Shown piece by piece: positions 8,656 to 18,628 of a stretch of DNA of 64,000 nucleotides (its first letter is position 1; the number at the start of each line of letters is the position of its first letter). The translations under genes and the position numbers were made by a program. Location of the stretch: the NCBI GenBank assembly GCA_016793095.1, contig JAEUJQ010000061.1, positions 87,191-151,190 on the forward strand, in the 5' to 3' direction. Below the pieces are notes generated by a model. It was not told where the DNA came from. It saw nothing but the letters and a program-made list of their open reading frames with translations, and ran no database searches. Origin of the DNA: Myxococcaceae bacterium (GTDB lineage: Bacteria; Myxococcota; Myxococcia; Myxococcales; Myxococcaceae).

Positions 8656-10218
8656 GTGAGAGCTGCAACCATCTGGTCGTTGGCCCTGTCCGTGTCGAGC
8701 GCCGCCTGGGCCGGCGACTTCATCGACACGCGCGTGACGTTCGCCTTCGCGCACGACAACGTCTTCGTGCGGCCCGGCGAGACGACGCCCAACAGCCCGG
8801 GCGTCGGCTTCGGCGCCTCGCGGCAGAACACGCAGTTCTTCGACAACTTCAACACCCGCTTCTCGGGCTTCGAGACGCTGTCGAACCTGACGCTCTACAA
8901 GAAGGCCTTCAGCTTCTTCGAGGGCTTCGAGGGCGAGGCCGCGCTGTCGGTGCTGCTGCTCACGCAGCCGAACGGGCAGATCACGCTCTTCGACAACTCC
9001 AGCTACATCAAGCTCAACTTCAAGCCGCTCGGCTGGGGCGCGCGCGAGGACATCTCGCTCACGGGCTTCCCGGTGTCGTCCGACCGCTTCCGCCTCGGGT
9101 ACAACTGGCGCGTGACGTGGGGCGGCGACTCGGCCTTCACGTACCAGCAGGGCTCGGGCCTGTCGGCCACTGGACGACCCAGCGCGGCGCCAGGGGGCAA
9201 GCTGCAGGTGACGAAGGACTGGGGCTACGCCTTCGTGGGCCTCAAGACGGGCCTGCTCCTCAACAACCTGCTCAACGTGCAGGAGCGCGTGTACGGCTAC
9301 CTCGGCGGCGCGGGCATCGATCTGTACAAGGGCGAGAAGCGGTCGCTGCGCTTCGAGGTGAACGGTGGGTATTTCAACCGGGGCATCGCGCCGTCGCTGG
9401 CGCTGCAGGGCGTCCGCGCGCCGATCAACTCCCTCGGGGGCTCGGCCCGGCTCTCGTTCCAGCAGGGCGCCGAGATCCAGCAGTCCATCGACATTCGGCT
9501 CTACAAGAACGACCCCGACGTCCTCGCGCGGTTCTTCCGGCCCGAGACCTACCCCGGCGGGTTCTCGATCACCGCCGAGCTCGAGGGCTCGGTGCTCGCG
9601 CAGACGCTGATCGACCCCGATCGCTTCGCGGCGACGAAGCCGCAGCTCGCCGGCGCCCTGGCCCTCAACACGCGGGCGAAGATCGACTTCTGGCGCATCA
9701 CGCTGCTGGGCCTCATGCGAACGCTGTCGTTCATCCAGTTCGACGTGCCCGGCTTCCCGCCCTTCTTCGACTTCTCGAGGGGCAGCACGGTGAACCCGGA
9801 GACGTGGTTTGCCCTCGGCGTCGATCGCTACTTCCCGCGCATTCACTCGACCTTCGGCCTCATCGGCGGCCTGCAGTTCCCCGCGTCGCTGACGGCCCCA
9901 CGCTTCGACTTCGGCGGCAACGCACCGCCTCCGGGGCTCACCGGCCCGCGGGTGGTGGTGGTGCGCGACGTGAACCTCTTCAACATCCTGCCGTCGCAGG
10001 ACGCGAACGGGAACCCGGTCGCGGTGCTGCCGATCATCTCGGTGAAGGGCACCTACCGGCTCGACCTCTCCGAGTACTTCGCGATCATCGGCGAGGTCTT
10101 CTACACGCGGGACGACAACCGGGTGACGTTCCGCGACTCGACGGCGAGCATCTCGCAGCCCACCTTCGAGCAGCCGAACCAGCTGGGCTTCAACGCGGTG
10201 ATGCAGGCGCGCTTCTGA
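8656..10218 (+). CDS. Predicted outer-membrane beta-barrel protein
   Basis: The start is taken as GTG 8656, preceded by GAGAGGAG at 8643-8650; this gives a clean signal peptide cleaved after SSAAWA. The 520-residue mature protein has alternating hydrophobic and polar strands throughout, many aromatic residues at strand ends, and a C-terminal Phe (NAVMQARF), the usual signal for BAM-dependent insertion. It lacks the TonB box and plug expected of a TonB receptor. I do not recognise the exact family. It is the third gene of the operon with the nucleotidase and RCC1 lipoproteins, 59 bp after the latter, and may be their outer-membrane partner (inference). Confidence 0.65.
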   Translation: MRAATIWSLALSVSSAAWAGDFIDTRVTFAFAHDNVFVRPGETTPNSPGVGFGASRQNTQFFDNFNTRFSGFETLSNLTLYKKAFSFFEGFEGEAALSVLLLTQPNGQITLFDNSSYIKLNFKPLGWGAREDISLTGFPVSSDRFRLGYNWRVTWGGDSAFTYQQGSGLSATGRPSAAPGGKLQVTKDWGYAFVGLKTGLLLNNLLNVQERVYGYLGGAGIDLYKGEKRSLRFEVNGGYFNRGIAPSLALQGVRAPINSLGGSARLSFQQGAEIQQSIDIRLYKNDPDVLARFFRPETYPGGFSITAELEGSVLAQTLIDPDRFAATKPQLAGALALNTRAKIDFWRITLLGLMRTLSFIQFDVPGFPPFFDFSRGSTVNPETWFALGVDRYFPRIHSTFGLIGGLQFPASLTAPRFDFGGNAPPPGLTGPRVVVVRDVNLFNILPSQDANGNPVAVLPIISVKGTYRLDLSEYFAIIGEVFYTRDDNRVTFRDSTASISQPTFEQPNQLGFNAVMQARF

Positions 10219-10528
10219 GCGGGGCAGCGCTGCGCTCCGAGCTGGCCTGACACCTCAACCGGGGAGCGGCGGGGCTCGGGCACCCGGGCGCCTGCCCGTC
10301 CTCGGCAGCACCACGACCGCGAGGCGGCGTGTACCAGCACCGCTTGCCGGCGCGTTTGAGGCACACCGACACGCTCATCGGCGACAGCGCCGCGAGCAGC
10401 CGCGGCACGCCTGGGCACCCGCTCGCGTCGTTCCCGCGCCCGTCCCCTGGCTGGCGCCTGGACGAGTGGAGGCTTCCATCGACGAGCGCGCGCTCACAGC
10501 CACTGGAGCACGTTGAATCCAGCGCGGT
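10219..10528. other. Intergenic stretch (310 bp) between convergent genes
   Basis: No gene is supported here. It separates the outer-membrane protein (plus) from ccoG (minus). A GC-rich inverted element lies just after the upstream stop (GAGCG near 10216, GCAGCGCTGC, then CGCTC) and could terminate transcription, but there is no T-run. A 72-codon minus-strand frame at 10190-10408 begins MPRLLAALSPMSVSVC; it shares LSPMSV with the end of CcoG because of a 17-bp direct repeat. Confidence 0.4.
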
Positions 10529-10555
10529 TCAGCGCCCCACGCTCATCGGCGACAG
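10371..10555. repeat. 17-bp direct repeat pair at the ccoG 3' end
   Basis: The sequence ACGCTCATCGGCGACAG occurs at 10371-10387 and again at 10539-10555. The second copy encodes the last residues of CcoG (LSPMSV). The first lies 168 bp further on in non-coding DNA and preserves the same minus-strand frame. An exact 17-mer this close is very unlikely by chance and suggests a small local duplication. Confidence 0.55.
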
Positions 10556-11977
10556 GAACTTCAGCGGCTGCTTCTTCACCGTCCCGGAGCGGGAGTCGGT
10601 GATCTCGATCGTCAGCTCGAGCGGCCCCGTCACCAGCTCCTTCTTGATCGACACCACCACCGGCACGCGCGTGTTCGCCAGTGACGCCAGCTCGACATCG
10701 GGCGTGCCGATCACCGCGTCGATGGCCACCGGGCCGGAGATGCTGACGTGGAAGGTCGAGGGCTCGGGGTTCTTGTTGACGAGGTGGATCTCGAACGGGT
10801 TCCGCACCACCTCGCCATCGACGATGAAGGGGTTCGAGCCCTTCGTGCGGATCACGTTGGACTCGAAGGGCGTGCGGGTCACGAGGCTGACGCCGAGGGT
10901 CGTCAGCGCGAGGCCGGTGATCGCCGTGTAGACCATCAGGCGGGGCCTCACGATCTTCCGCTTCTTGCCGAGCAGCTCGTTGTGGGACGCGAAGCCGATG
11001 AGGCCGGTGGGCTTCTTCACCTTCGTCATCACGTCGTCGCAGGCGTCGATGCACTGCAGGCAGGCGAGGCACTCCATCTGCAGCCCGTTGCGAATGTCGA
11101 TGCCCGTGGGGCAGACGGCGACGCAGCGGTTGCAGTCGACACAGTCGCCGCGCGGCTGGCCGGCGCCCTTCGCGAGCCGGCCCCGGGGCTCACCGCGCTG
11201 CTCGAAGTACGAGACGGTCACCGAGTCCTTGTCGTGCAGCACCGACTGGAGCCGACCGTAGGGGCACAACACGACGCAGAACTGCTCCCGGAACCAGGTG
11301 AAGTTGAACATCAAGATGCCGGTGAAGCCCATCACCAGGAAGAAGGCCTCGACGTGCTTCGAGGGCCCTTCGACGATCATGTCGAGGAACTCGCGCGGCC
11401 CCACGAAGATCGCCGCCGCGGCGTGCGCGATGTTCAGCGAGACGAAGAGGAAGACGGTGTACTTGGCGAGCCGGAGCGCGACCTTCTTCGCGGTCCACGG
11501 GGCGGCGTCGAGCTTGAGGCGCTGCTCGCGGCCGCCCTCGAGGAAGCGCTCGATGGGTCGGTAGACGCCTTCGAGGAAGACGGTCTGCGGGCACGCCCAC
11601 CCGCACCACACCCGGCCGCGCCACGCCGTCACCGCCAGCAGGCCGAAGACGAAGGCCAGCGCGAGCAGCAGCACCATCCAGAAGTCCTGCGCGTTGAACG
11701 TCTCGCCGAACAGGTAGAACCGGCGCGTCGAGACCTCGAGCTGGATGGCGGGCTTCCCGCCGATCTTCACCAGCGGCATCAACACGTAGAAGGCGACGAG
11801 CACGGCGAAGACGATCCGCCTCCACGTCAGCCACCGCCCCTTCACGTCGGCGGGGTGCACCTTGATCCGCGACCCATCGGCCCTCATCGTCGCCAGGGTC
11901 GACGGGGGCACGTGGAACGGCAGCTCGGGTTCCGGGGGGCCAGGATCGTTCGGCTGAACGGGCGGAGTTGGCGTCAT
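10529..11977 (-). CDS. ccoG: CcoG, cbb3 oxidase assembly protein (polyferredoxin, copper reductase)
   Basis: The 482-residue membrane protein has four to five hydrophobic helices, with the first near residues 50-72. It has an Fe4S4-type polyferredoxin core with two Cys clusters around CVDCNRCVAVCPTGI and CLACLQCIDACDDV, and a C-terminal Ig-like FixG domain (residues about 360-482). CcoG/RdxA/FixG is known to reduce Cu(II) to Cu(I) for cbb3 oxidase assembly. I chose ATG 11977 because the frame upstream of it is low-quality and extends into the promoter region. It is the last gene of the ccoI-S-NO-Q-P-G block, separated from ccoP by 147 bp, which may hold its own promoter. The extended frame to 12088 is less likely. 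Confidence 0.92.
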   Translation of the reverse strand: MTPTPPVQPNDPGPPEPELPFHVPPSTLATMRADGSRIKVHPADVKGRWLTWRRIVFAVLVAFYVLMPLVKIGGKPAIQLEVSTRRFYLFGETFNAQDFWMVLLLALAFVFGLLAVTAWRGRVWCGWACPQTVFLEGVYRPIERFLEGGREQRLKLDAAPWTAKKVALRLAKYTVFLFVSLNIAHAAAAIFVGPREFLDMIVEGPSKHVEAFFLVMGFTGILMFNFTWFREQFCVVLCPYGRLQSVLHDKDSVTVSYFEQRGEPRGRLAKGAGQPRGDCVDCNRCVAVCPTGIDIRNGLQMECLACLQCIDACDDVMTKVKKPTGLIGFASHNELLGKKRKIVRPRLMVYTAITGLALTTLGVSLVTRTPFESNVIRTKGSNPFIVDGEVVRNPFEIHLVNKNPEPSTFHVSISGPVAIDAVIGTPDVELASLANTRVPVVVSIKKELVTGPLELTIEITDSRSGTVKKQPLKFLSPMSVGR

Positions 11978-12124
11978 GGCTGATCCCGAGCGGGAGTGGA
12001 CTTCACGAGACCCAGATGCGGCAAGGGGGCAACACGGTTCGCTGCTGAAAACACCACGAGCGCACGGGGCGATAAGGCCACCTCCCACGTGCGCTCGTCT
12101 CGATGAGGGGCAGCCGCGAGTGCT

Positions 12125-12667
12125 CTACTCGACCGGGTTGCCCTGGGGCTCCTTGCCGGGCAGGTTCTTCCCGCGAATCGACAGCACGTAGGCCGTCACG
12201 TTGCGGGCCTTGGTGTCGCCGATGACGGCGCCCCAGGCGGGCATGCCCTTGTCGGGGAAGCCCTCGTTCACCGCCTTGAGAATGTCGGTGCCGGTGTTGC
12301 CGTGGATCCAGAACTTGTCGGTGAGGTTCGGCCCGACGAGGCCCTCTCCATTCGGTCCATGGCAGGAGGCGCAGGTCGTCGCGTAGACCTTCTGGCCTTC
12401 AGTCACCGACTCGGTGTTCGCGGCGAGCGCCACCAGGGCGTCTTCTGAGGTGGGGTTCGCCGCGGCGCGCGCCTTCTTCAGCGCCTCGACGTCGGCCTGG
12501 TACTCCTCGGGCGGGCTCTTGAACGTGTCGGTGGTGTGGTACGCGATCCAGTAGCCGAAGCCGAAGACGATGGTGCCGAAGAGGATCGCCAGCCACCAGT
12601 TGGGCAGGTGGTTGTCCTCTTCGAGAATGTCGTCGTACTTGCGCAGGTTGGGGTTCTCGGAGCTCAC
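12125..12667 (-). CDS. ccoP: CcoP, mono-haem cytochrome c subunit of cbb3 oxidase
   Basis: The 180-residue protein has the N-terminal CcoP signature (NPNLRKYDDILEEDNHLPNWW) with one membrane anchor (residues about 24-44), then a single cytochrome c domain with CASCH and a downstream Met ligand in KGMPAWGAV. Canonical CcoP carries two haems in about 300 residues; this one is short and has one. It should pass electrons to CcoO and CcoN at the periplasmic face. The start is a GTG overlapping the ccoQ stop by four bases, so it is translationally coupled. Confidence 0.92.
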   Translation of the reverse strand: MSSENPNLRKYDDILEEDNHLPNWWLAILFGTIVFGFGYWIAYHTTDTFKSPPEEYQADVEALKKARAAANPTSEDALVALAANTESVTEGQKVYATTCASCHGPNGEGLVGPNLTDKFWIHGNTGTDILKAVNEGFPDKGMPAWGAVIGDTKARNVTAYVLSIRGKNLPGKEPQGNPVE

Positions 12668-12846
12668 GGCTTCACCTCCCTTGTCTCATCGTTCACGAGC
12701 GGTAGCTGGGCCATCGGGTCGAAGTCGCCCTTTCGCTTCCAGGCGAACGTTCGCAGCAGCATGAGCGCGAAGGCCGCGAAGAAGAGGCCGAACGCGAACA
12801 TCGGCAGCGCGATGGAGTCCATGTTGGCGAAGAACTGCTTGTACAT
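12664..12846 (-). CDS. ccoQ: CcoQ-like small membrane subunit
   Basis: This 60-residue protein has one transmembrane helix (ALPMFAFGLFFAAFALMLL) followed by a basic patch (WKRKGD) and an acidic tail, the layout of CcoQ/FixQ. CcoQ stabilises cbb3 oxidase, particularly CcoP association. ATG 12846 is only two bases after the ccoNO stop, and its TGA overlaps the ccoP GTG. The longer frame to 13056 lies inside ccoNO and is not real. Position and topology support the call more than sequence similarity does. Confidence 0.8.
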   Translation of the reverse strand: MYKQFFANMDSIALPMFAFGLFFAAFALMLLRTFAWKRKGDFDPMAQLPLVNDETREVKP

Positions 12847-12848
12847 GG

Positions 12849-15272
12849 TCAGCGACCTCCCCCGGTCGCCGCTGGCTGGGCCTCTGGTGCGGCGGCAGGT
12901 GCTGGAGGAGCTGGAGCAGCCGCAGGCGGGGCCTCTGGCGCGGGCGCGGGCGGCGCGACCTCGGTCGTCTTGACGGGCTCGACGCCGTACTTCACGCCCT
13001 GATCCCGACCGAGGCGCTGCAGGTACGCGATGAGCGCGACCATCTCGCTGTCCCATGCCACCGTGACGCCCTGGGCGGCGAGGTCTTTCGAGATCACCTC
13101 GCCCTGCAGCTGCTGGTCGGCCTTCGCGTTCGTGATCTGCTCAGGCGTGTACGGCACGCCCAGCGTCGTCATCAGCTCGAGCTTCTTCGAGCCCAGCTCG
13201 ACGTCGATCTTCCCGTCGGCGAGCCACGGGTAGCCGGGCATGTTCGAGCCGGCGCTGGTCGCGCGCGGATCCATCAGGTGCGTGTAGTGCCAGAGGTTCG
13301 GGTAGCGGCCGCCGATGCGGTGCAGATCCGGTCCGGTGCGCTTGGAGCCCCACTGGAACGGGTGGTCGTAGATGAACTCCTCGGCGCGCGAGGCTTCGCC
13401 GTAGCGCTGGTACTCGTCGATCATCGGCCGGATCATCTGCGAGTGACAGACGTAGCAGCCCTCGCGCGTGTAGACGTCACGGCCCTGCTGCTCGAGCGCG
13501 GTGTACGGCTTCTGCGCGCTGCCGGTCGCCGGCACGGCCTGCTTGACGAAGATGGTGGGGAGCAGCTCGGCGACGCCGCCGATCAACACCGAGAGGAGCA
13601 CGAGCACGGTGAAGGCCATCGGTCGCCGCTCGATGATGCCGAACCACGAGGGCTTGCCGGCGGCGCGCTCCTTCTTGTTGATGACGTACGCGACCTCACC
13701 GATCACCAGCACGGCGACGGCGAGGACGATCGCCGGCACGAGGGAGACGAAGACGAAGGCGGTCGCCGCGACGAAGGCGACGATGCTGAACCACATCGGC
13801 CGACCGGTGACGACGTCAACCACCGTCCCGGCGTCCGGGTCCGGCTTCTCGTCTTCCTTCACGACCTCGGTGCTCGCGACGAGCGCGGTCTTCCCGGCCA
13901 TCGTCTTGATCAGGTTCCAGATCATGATGATGAAGCCCGTGAGGTAGAGCGTGCCGCCGAGGAAGCGCACGATGTACATCGGGCGGATCGCGATCAGCGT
14001 CTCGACGAAGCTCGGGTACGTCAGCGTGCCGTCGGGGTTCCGGGCCTGCCACATGAGGCCCTGGTTGACGCCCGAGATCCACATCGACACCATGTAGAGA
14101 ACGATGCCGGCGGTGGCGATCCAGAAGTGGACGTCAGCGGCCTTCTTCGAGGCGAGCTGGGTGCCGTACATCCTGGGAACGAGCCAGTAGAACATGCCGG
14201 CCGCCATCAGGCCGTTCCAGCCGAGCGCGCCGCCGTGCGCGTGGCCGACGATCCAGTCGGTGTAGTGGCCCAGCGCCGACACCGACTTGATGCTGAGCAG
14301 CGGGCCCTCGAAGGTGGACATGCCGTAGAACGTGACGCCGGCGACGAAGAACTTGAGCACCGGATCTTCGCGCACCTTGTTCCACGCGCCGCGCAAGGTG
14401 AGCAGGCCGTTCAGCATGCCGCCCCAGGAAGGCGCCCACAGCATCAGCGAGAACAGCATGCCCAGTGACTGCGCCCAGTCGGGCAGCGCGGTGTAGAGCA
14501 GGTGGTGCGGGCCGGCCCAGATGTACATGAACACCAGGGCCCAGAAGTGCACGATGGAGAGGCGGTACGAGTACACCGGCCGCTCGGCCACCTTCGGCAT
14601 GAAGTAGTACATGATGCCGAGGATGGGGGTGGTGAGGAAGAAGGCGACGGCGTTGTGGCCGTACCACCACTGCACCAGCGCATCCTGCACGCCCGCGAAG
14701 ACCGAGTAGCTCTTGAGCGCGGTGAGCGGCAGCTCGAACGAGTTGACGATGTGCAGCACCGCGACGGTGAGGATCGTCGCGATGTAGAACCAGAGCGCGA
14801 CGTACAGGTGCTTCTCGTTCCGCTTCGCGAGCGTCCAGAAGAAGTTGATCGCGAACACCACCCACACGAGCGCGATGGCGATGTCGATGGGCCACTCGAG
14901 CTCGGCGTACTCCTTCGAGGTGGTGATCCCGAGCGGGAGCGTGATCGCGGCGGCGACGATGATGAGCTGCCAGCCCCAGAAGTGGATCTTCGAGAGCAGG
15001 TCCGACGCCATGCGCGCGCGGGTCAACCGCTGCGTCGAGTAGTAGACGCCAGCGAACATCATGTTGCCGACGAACGCGAAGATCACCGCGTTGGTGTGGA
15101 GCGGGCGCAGACGCGAGAAGGTGAGCCACGGCAGGTTGAAGTTCAGCTGCCACCACGCCAGCTGGCTCGCGATGGTGACGCCCACCAGCAGGCCGACGGC
15201 GCCGAACAGGACCGAGGCGAAGATGAACTGGCGGACGATCTTGTCGTCGTACTCGATGCGTTGGGTCTGCAT
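12849..15272 (-). CDS. ccoNO: CcoN-CcoO fusion: catalytic and mono-haem cytochrome c subunits of cbb3 oxidase
   Basis: This 807-residue protein fuses the two core subunits. Residues about 1-480 are CcoN, with many helices and the haem/CuB His motifs ([10 protein letters not shown] near the start, [28 protein letters not shown]). An extra hydrophobic pair (about 500-580) links it to CcoO, which has the haem c motif CYVCH at residues 606-610 and the later Met ligand in NMPGYPWL. The C-terminal 45 residues are almost only Ala and Pro. It reduces O2 to water with proton pumping and has high O2 affinity. Fusion of ccoN and ccoO is known in some lineages but is not the common arrangement. The start ATG overlaps the ccoS TGA (TGATG). 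Confidence 0.95.
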   Translation of the reverse strand: MQTQRIEYDDKIVRQFIFASVLFGAVGLLVGVTIASQLAWWQLNFNLPWLTFSRLRPLHTNAVIFAFVGNMMFAGVYYSTQRLTRARMASDLLSKIHFWGWQLIIVAAAITLPLGITTSKEYAELEWPIDIAIALVWVVFAINFFWTLAKRNEKHLYVALWFYIATILTVAVLHIVNSFELPLTALKSYSVFAGVQDALVQWWYGHNAVAFFLTTPILGIMYYFMPKVAERPVYSYRLSIVHFWALVFMYIWAGPHHLLYTALPDWAQSLGMLFSLMLWAPSWGGMLNGLLTLRGAWNKVREDPVLKFFVAGVTFYGMSTFEGPLLSIKSVSALGHYTDWIVGHAHGGALGWNGLMAAGMFYWLVPRMYGTQLASKKAADVHFWIATAGIVLYMVSMWISGVNQGLMWQARNPDGTLTYPSFVETLIAIRPMYIVRFLGGTLYLTGFIIMIWNLIKTMAGKTALVASTEVVKEDEKPDPDAGTVVDVVTGRPMWFSIVAFVAATAFVFVSLVPAIVLAVAVLVIGEVAYVINKKERAAGKPSWFGIIERRPMAFTVLVLLSVLIGGVAELLPTIFVKQAVPATGSAQKPYTALEQQGRDVYTREGCYVCHSQMIRPMIDEYQRYGEASRAEEFIYDHPFQWGSKRTGPDLHRIGGRYPNLWHYTHLMDPRATSAGSNMPGYPWLADGKIDVELGSKKLELMTTLGVPYTPEQITNAKADQQLQGEVISKDLAAQGVTVAWDSEMVALIAYLQRLGRDQGVKYGVEPVKTTEVAPPAPAPEAPPAAAPAPPAPAAAPEAQPAATGGGR

Positions 15273-15475
15273 CAGCGGGACTCCCTTGGTGGCGGTGACG
15301 GACTGTCGGGGGTGGACGAAGACGCGGGTGGCGCGAGCTGATCGTCTTCCAGCGGCGCGAGCGAGAGCCGCTCGGTGTGCTCGAAGGTCCGCGATTTCAC
15401 GGTGAAGACGAACAGCACCACGGAGCCGAGGACGAGCATCAGGCTCACGAAGACCTGCAGCACCATCACGTTCAT
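15272..15475 (-). CDS. ccoS: CcoS, cbb3 oxidase maturation protein
   Basis: A 67-residue single-pass protein: one helix ([19 protein letters not shown]) and then the [17 protein letters not shown] segment, similar to the FDDLExPAxRxLxDD-type tail of CcoS. CcoS is needed to place haem and copper in CcoN. A Pro/Ser tail ends the protein. It starts with ATG in an ATGA overlap with the ccoI stop and its stop overlaps the ccoNO start, so the three genes are coupled. Confidence 0.82.
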   Translation of the reverse strand: MNVMVLQVFVSLMLVLGSVVLFVFTVKSRTFEHTERLSLAPLEDDQLAPPASSSTPDSPSPPPRESR

Positions 15476-17937
15476 GGCTGTGCTCCCACCGCGAGGCGCG
15501 AGTTCTGCGTCACCGCTTTGTCAGCTGCAGATGCTGCGCGCGCGGAGGCCTTGAGACCGACAATGGTGATGACAAGGAGTGTCAAAGTGCTCGCTGGCAT
15601 CGTGATCGCCGCCAGCAGGGGCGACATCTTCCCCAGCAGGGCGAGGCCGATGGCGAAGGCGTTGTAGGTCAGGCTCACGGTCAGCACCTTTTTGACGACG
15701 GCGCGCAGGTGCGTCGCGCGTGCCAGCGACTCCTTGATCGGTGCCAGCCCCTCGCCGATGAGGAAGAAGTCGCTGCGGGCGGGCATGACGGGCCGGTCGA
15801 TGGCGGGCGTGCCGGCAATCAGCGCGCGCTCGAAGGCCAGGGCGTCGTTCACACCATCTCCGAGATAGAGGGTGTCGCGCGCGTCGAGCTTCGCCACCAG
15901 GTCCGCCTTCTGCTCAGGGCGCTGTCCGCCGATCGCGCGCTCGCGGGGGACTCCGAGGGTTGCGGCGAGGGCCTCGACCTTCGCGGGCTGGTCGCCGCTG
16001 ATGAGCCACACCTCGTGTCCCTGCTCGGCAAGGCCGGTGAGCTCTCGCGCGGCGTCGGGACGAAGGGCCTCGCGGGTCTCGAGGCGAACGACGAGCCTGC
16101 CCTCGCACGACAGCAGCGTGGCGGAGTCGGTCGATCCCTCGACAGCCCAGCTCGCGCGACCCAGCCGCCACACGCCGTCAGGCCGGCGCCACTCCATGCC
16201 CTGCCCGCGCACCTCCTCGACCCTCGCGAGCAGCTGGTAGCGGGGGCCGGAGCGCTCGAGCGCGCGGGTGATGGCGCCCGCGACCGGGTGGCTGGAGCGG
16301 ACGGCGAGGTTCCACGCCACGTCACGCGCGGCCTCGTTCAAGCCGTCGAGCACACGCAGGTCGGCGAGCTCGAGGCGGCCGAGCGTGAGGGTCCCCGTCT
16401 TGTCGAACAGCACCTTCTTCACGCGCAGGAGCCGATCGAGCAGATCCGGCGAGCGCACGAAGAACCCCGCCCGTCGCAGGTGGGTCTGGGTGATCTCGTA
16501 CGCGAGCGGAATCGCGATGCCGATGGCGCACGGGCAGGTGATCACCAGCAGCGACGCGGCGACGTTCACCGCCTCGTCGAAGCTCGACGGCAGCCACACG
16601 ATGAAGCCGGCCGACGACACCAGCAGCACCTTGACGACCCAGCGTCGCGCGAGGTCGTTCCAGAGCTGGTGGTGCTCGGGTGCCTTCCCTTCCCGCGCCG
16701 GGGGTTGGCGGAGCAGCTGCACCAGCGGCGAGGCGGTGAAGTCGGTGCGGGCGCTGACGTGGAAGGCGGTGTGCCCGGCGTTGAAGCTCCCGGCAGGCAC
16801 CTCGGCCCCCTTCGCGAGCACGCGCGCCTTCGACTCACCGGTGATCCAGTCGGTGCTGACGTGGGCGCCCTCGTCGAGCAGCAGCGCGTCGACCGGCACG
16901 ACGTCGCCAGGCGCAACCAGCAGGACGTCGTCGGTGACGATGAGCGGAGCCTTCACCGGCACCAGACGCTCCCCGACGATCTTCCGCACCACCAGCCCGT
17001 CGGCGCCGTCGTCGTCGAGCAGGAAGCGGCGGTTCCGCTCGAGCAGGCGCTCCTGGAGGAAGCGCCCGAGCAGCATCAGGGTGATGAAGGTGTTGAGGGT
17101 GTCGAAGTACGTGAGATCGCCGCGGCCGGTGCGCATCTGCACCAGTGACATCGCGTAGACGAGCGCGATGCCGACGGCGATGGGCAGATCGAGGTGCAGC
17201 ATCCCGCTCTTGAGGCCGCGCCAGGCCGCGTTGAAGAACGGCCAGCCGCCCACCAGCACCGTCACCGTCGAGAGCGCGAGCGACAGCCGCGAGAAGAGCT
17301 GGAAGATGCCTTCAGCGTCCGGGGCGAGCCCGAAGTAGAAGCTCACTGAGAAAAGCATCACGTTGATGGTGATGGCCGCCGAGATGCCCAGGCGGAGCGG
17401 CAGCTCGATGGACCTCTTCGACGCCTCCTTCCGCGCGGGGCCGAACTGGTACCCGAAGGCCTCGACGTCCTTCAGCCACTGGACGAGGCCCTGGCTGCCC
17501 TTCTTGAAGTGGAGGCGCACCTTCCCGAGGGCGGGGTTCACCACGATGTCAGCGGCGCCCGGTTGGCGCTTCCACGTCTCGTTCATCAACCACACACAGG
17601 CCGCGCAGTGGACGCCCTGGACGTCGAGGTTGAGGGTGCACACCTCTCCAGCGCTCGCCTCCGCCTGAGCGAGGAGCGGCTCCAGCCAGGTGTGCGAACG
17701 GGCCGTCGGGGTCGTCGCGACGGGCGACACGTCGCCTCGCGCGAGCTCGTAGTACCGGCCCAGCCCCTGCTCGAGCAGCAAATCGTGCACGGCCTCGCAG
17801 CCGCGACAGCAGAAGCGTGCATTTACTGCGTCGGGCGGAACGGCCGTACCGCAATGCAGGCACTTCTGCGCTTGAGGAGGGACAAGTGCTTGGCCTGAGG
17901 CGGAGTTCACGCGGGCGCGGCGTGCTGCAGACGGCAT
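15472..17937 (-). CDS. ccoI: CcoI, P1B-type copper-exporting ATPase for cbb3 assembly
   Basis: The 821-residue ATPase has an N-terminal extra Cys domain (CLHCG at residues 26-30, CCRGC at 43-47), a heavy-metal-associated domain (CAAC at 111-114), eight membrane helices, the CPC copper site at 468-470, the phosphorylation motif DKTGTLT from Asp512, and the hinge GDGVNDA. The CCxGC plus CPC layout is typical of CcoI/FixI. It exports copper to the periplasm for cbb3 oxidase maturation. It is first in the cco block. I chose ATG 17937; this codon overlaps the ATG of the divergent SafE-like gene in a shared CATG, so one of the two starts is probably elsewhere. Confidence 0.93.
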   Translation of the reverse strand: MPSAARRARVNSASGQALVPPQAQKCLHCGTAVPPDAVNARFCCRGCEAVHDLLLEQGLGRYYELARGDVSPVATTPTARSHTWLEPLLAQAEASAGEVCTLNLDVQGVHCAACVWLMNETWKRQPGAADIVVNPALGKVRLHFKKGSQGLVQWLKDVEAFGYQFGPARKEASKRSIELPLRLGISAAITINVMLFSVSFYFGLAPDAEGIFQLFSRLSLALSTVTVLVGGWPFFNAAWRGLKSGMLHLDLPIAVGIALVYAMSLVQMRTGRGDLTYFDTLNTFITLMLLGRFLQERLLERNRRFLLDDDGADGLVVRKIVGERLVPVKAPLIVTDDVLLVAPGDVVPVDALLLDEGAHVSTDWITGESKARVLAKGAEVPAGSFNAGHTAFHVSARTDFTASPLVQLLRQPPAREGKAPEHHQLWNDLARRWVVKVLLVSSAGFIVWLPSSFDEAVNVAASLLVITCPCAIGIAIPLAYEITQTHLRRAGFFVRSPDLLDRLLRVKKVLFDKTGTLTLGRLELADLRVLDGLNEAARDVAWNLAVRSSHPVAGAITRALERSGPRYQLLARVEEVRGQGMEWRRPDGVWRLGRASWAVEGSTDSATLLSCEGRLVVRLETREALRPDAARELTGLAEQGHEVWLISGDQPAKVEALAATLGVPRERAIGGQRPEQKADLVAKLDARDTLYLGDGVNDALAFERALIAGTPAIDRPVMPARSDFFLIGEGLAPIKESLARATHLRAVVKKVLTVSLTYNAFAIGLALLGKMSPLLAAITMPASTLTLLVITIVGLKASARAASAADKAVTQNSRLAVGAQP

Positions 17938-17959
17938 GCCCGTTGAACGAGGCGGCGGG

Positions 17960-18628
17960 GTGGACTCTCCGCTGCTGATCGCCGGTGCCTCGAGCGCGCT
18001 GATCGCGGGCGCGACCGGGAGCCTGCACTGCGCGCTCATGTGTGGGCCGCTGGCGTGCGCGAGCCTGCCCTCGGCGGGAACCTCTCGTCGCGTCGCCGCG
18101 GTGAGCTGGAACGTGGGTCGGCTGGCAGGCTACGTCGCGGTCGGCGCCGCGCTCGGGCTCGCCGGCAGCGGCGTGTCGCGCGCCCTCACCTTCTCCATCG
18201 CCTCCTGGCTCCCCTGGGTGATGGCGGCGGGGCTGATCGCGACCGCCCTCGAGCTCGGCCGACATCTCCAGCCGCTACCGGGCGTCGTCCAGGTGTCGAG
18301 GGCATTGGTGCGCGCAGGAGCGCGGCTGGGCCCCGCCCGTCGCAGCTTCGTGATGGGCCTCGCGACGCCGTTCCTGCCGTGCGGGTTGCTGTACGGCGTC
18401 TTCCTCGCGGCGATCGCCACCTCGAGCGTCACCGGCGGCGCTGCGCTCATGGGCGCGTTTGCCCTCGGCGCCATGCCTGCGCTGGGCCTCACGCAGGCGG
18501 GCGCTCACCTCGGGGCGCGGTGGCCGAACCTCGCCTGGGCGCTGCGCAAGGCGGTGCCCCTCGCCGCCGCTGCGGTCCTCATCTGGCGCGCGGTGCTCGC
18601 CGCGACCCAGGGCCCCGCCTGCGACTGA
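17960..18628 (+). CDS. SafE/DsbD-type membrane protein linked to cbb3 oxidase
   Basis: The roughly 222-residue integral membrane protein has about six helices. It carries the motif GSLHCALMCGPL, characteristic of the sulfite exporter TauE/SafE-like / UreH-like transmembrane family found next to cbb3 genes, and a second conserved block TPFLPCGLLYGV. In other bacteria this family sits with ccoI and ccoS and is thought to help metal or thiol supply for oxidase assembly. I prefer GTG 17960, with GAGG eight bases upstream, because the alternative ATG at 17936 overlaps the divergent ccoI start. The next gene is 190 bp away. Confidence 0.8.
   Translation: MDSPLLIAGASSALIAGATGSLHCALMCGPLACASLPSAGTSRRVAAVSWNVGRLAGYVAVGAALGLAGSGVSRALTFSIASWLPWVMAAGLIATALELGRHLQPLPGVVQVSRALVRAGARLGPARRSFVMGLATPFLPCGLLYGVFLAAIATSSVTGGAALMGAFALGAMPALGLTQAGAHLGARWPNLAWALRKAVPLAAAAVLIWRAVLAATQGPACD

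Noticed and set aside
13278..14468. 396-codon plus-strand frame
   Set aside because: Antisense to ccoNO, which has clear motifs; the frame shows the His/Asp/Arg-rich shadow pattern.
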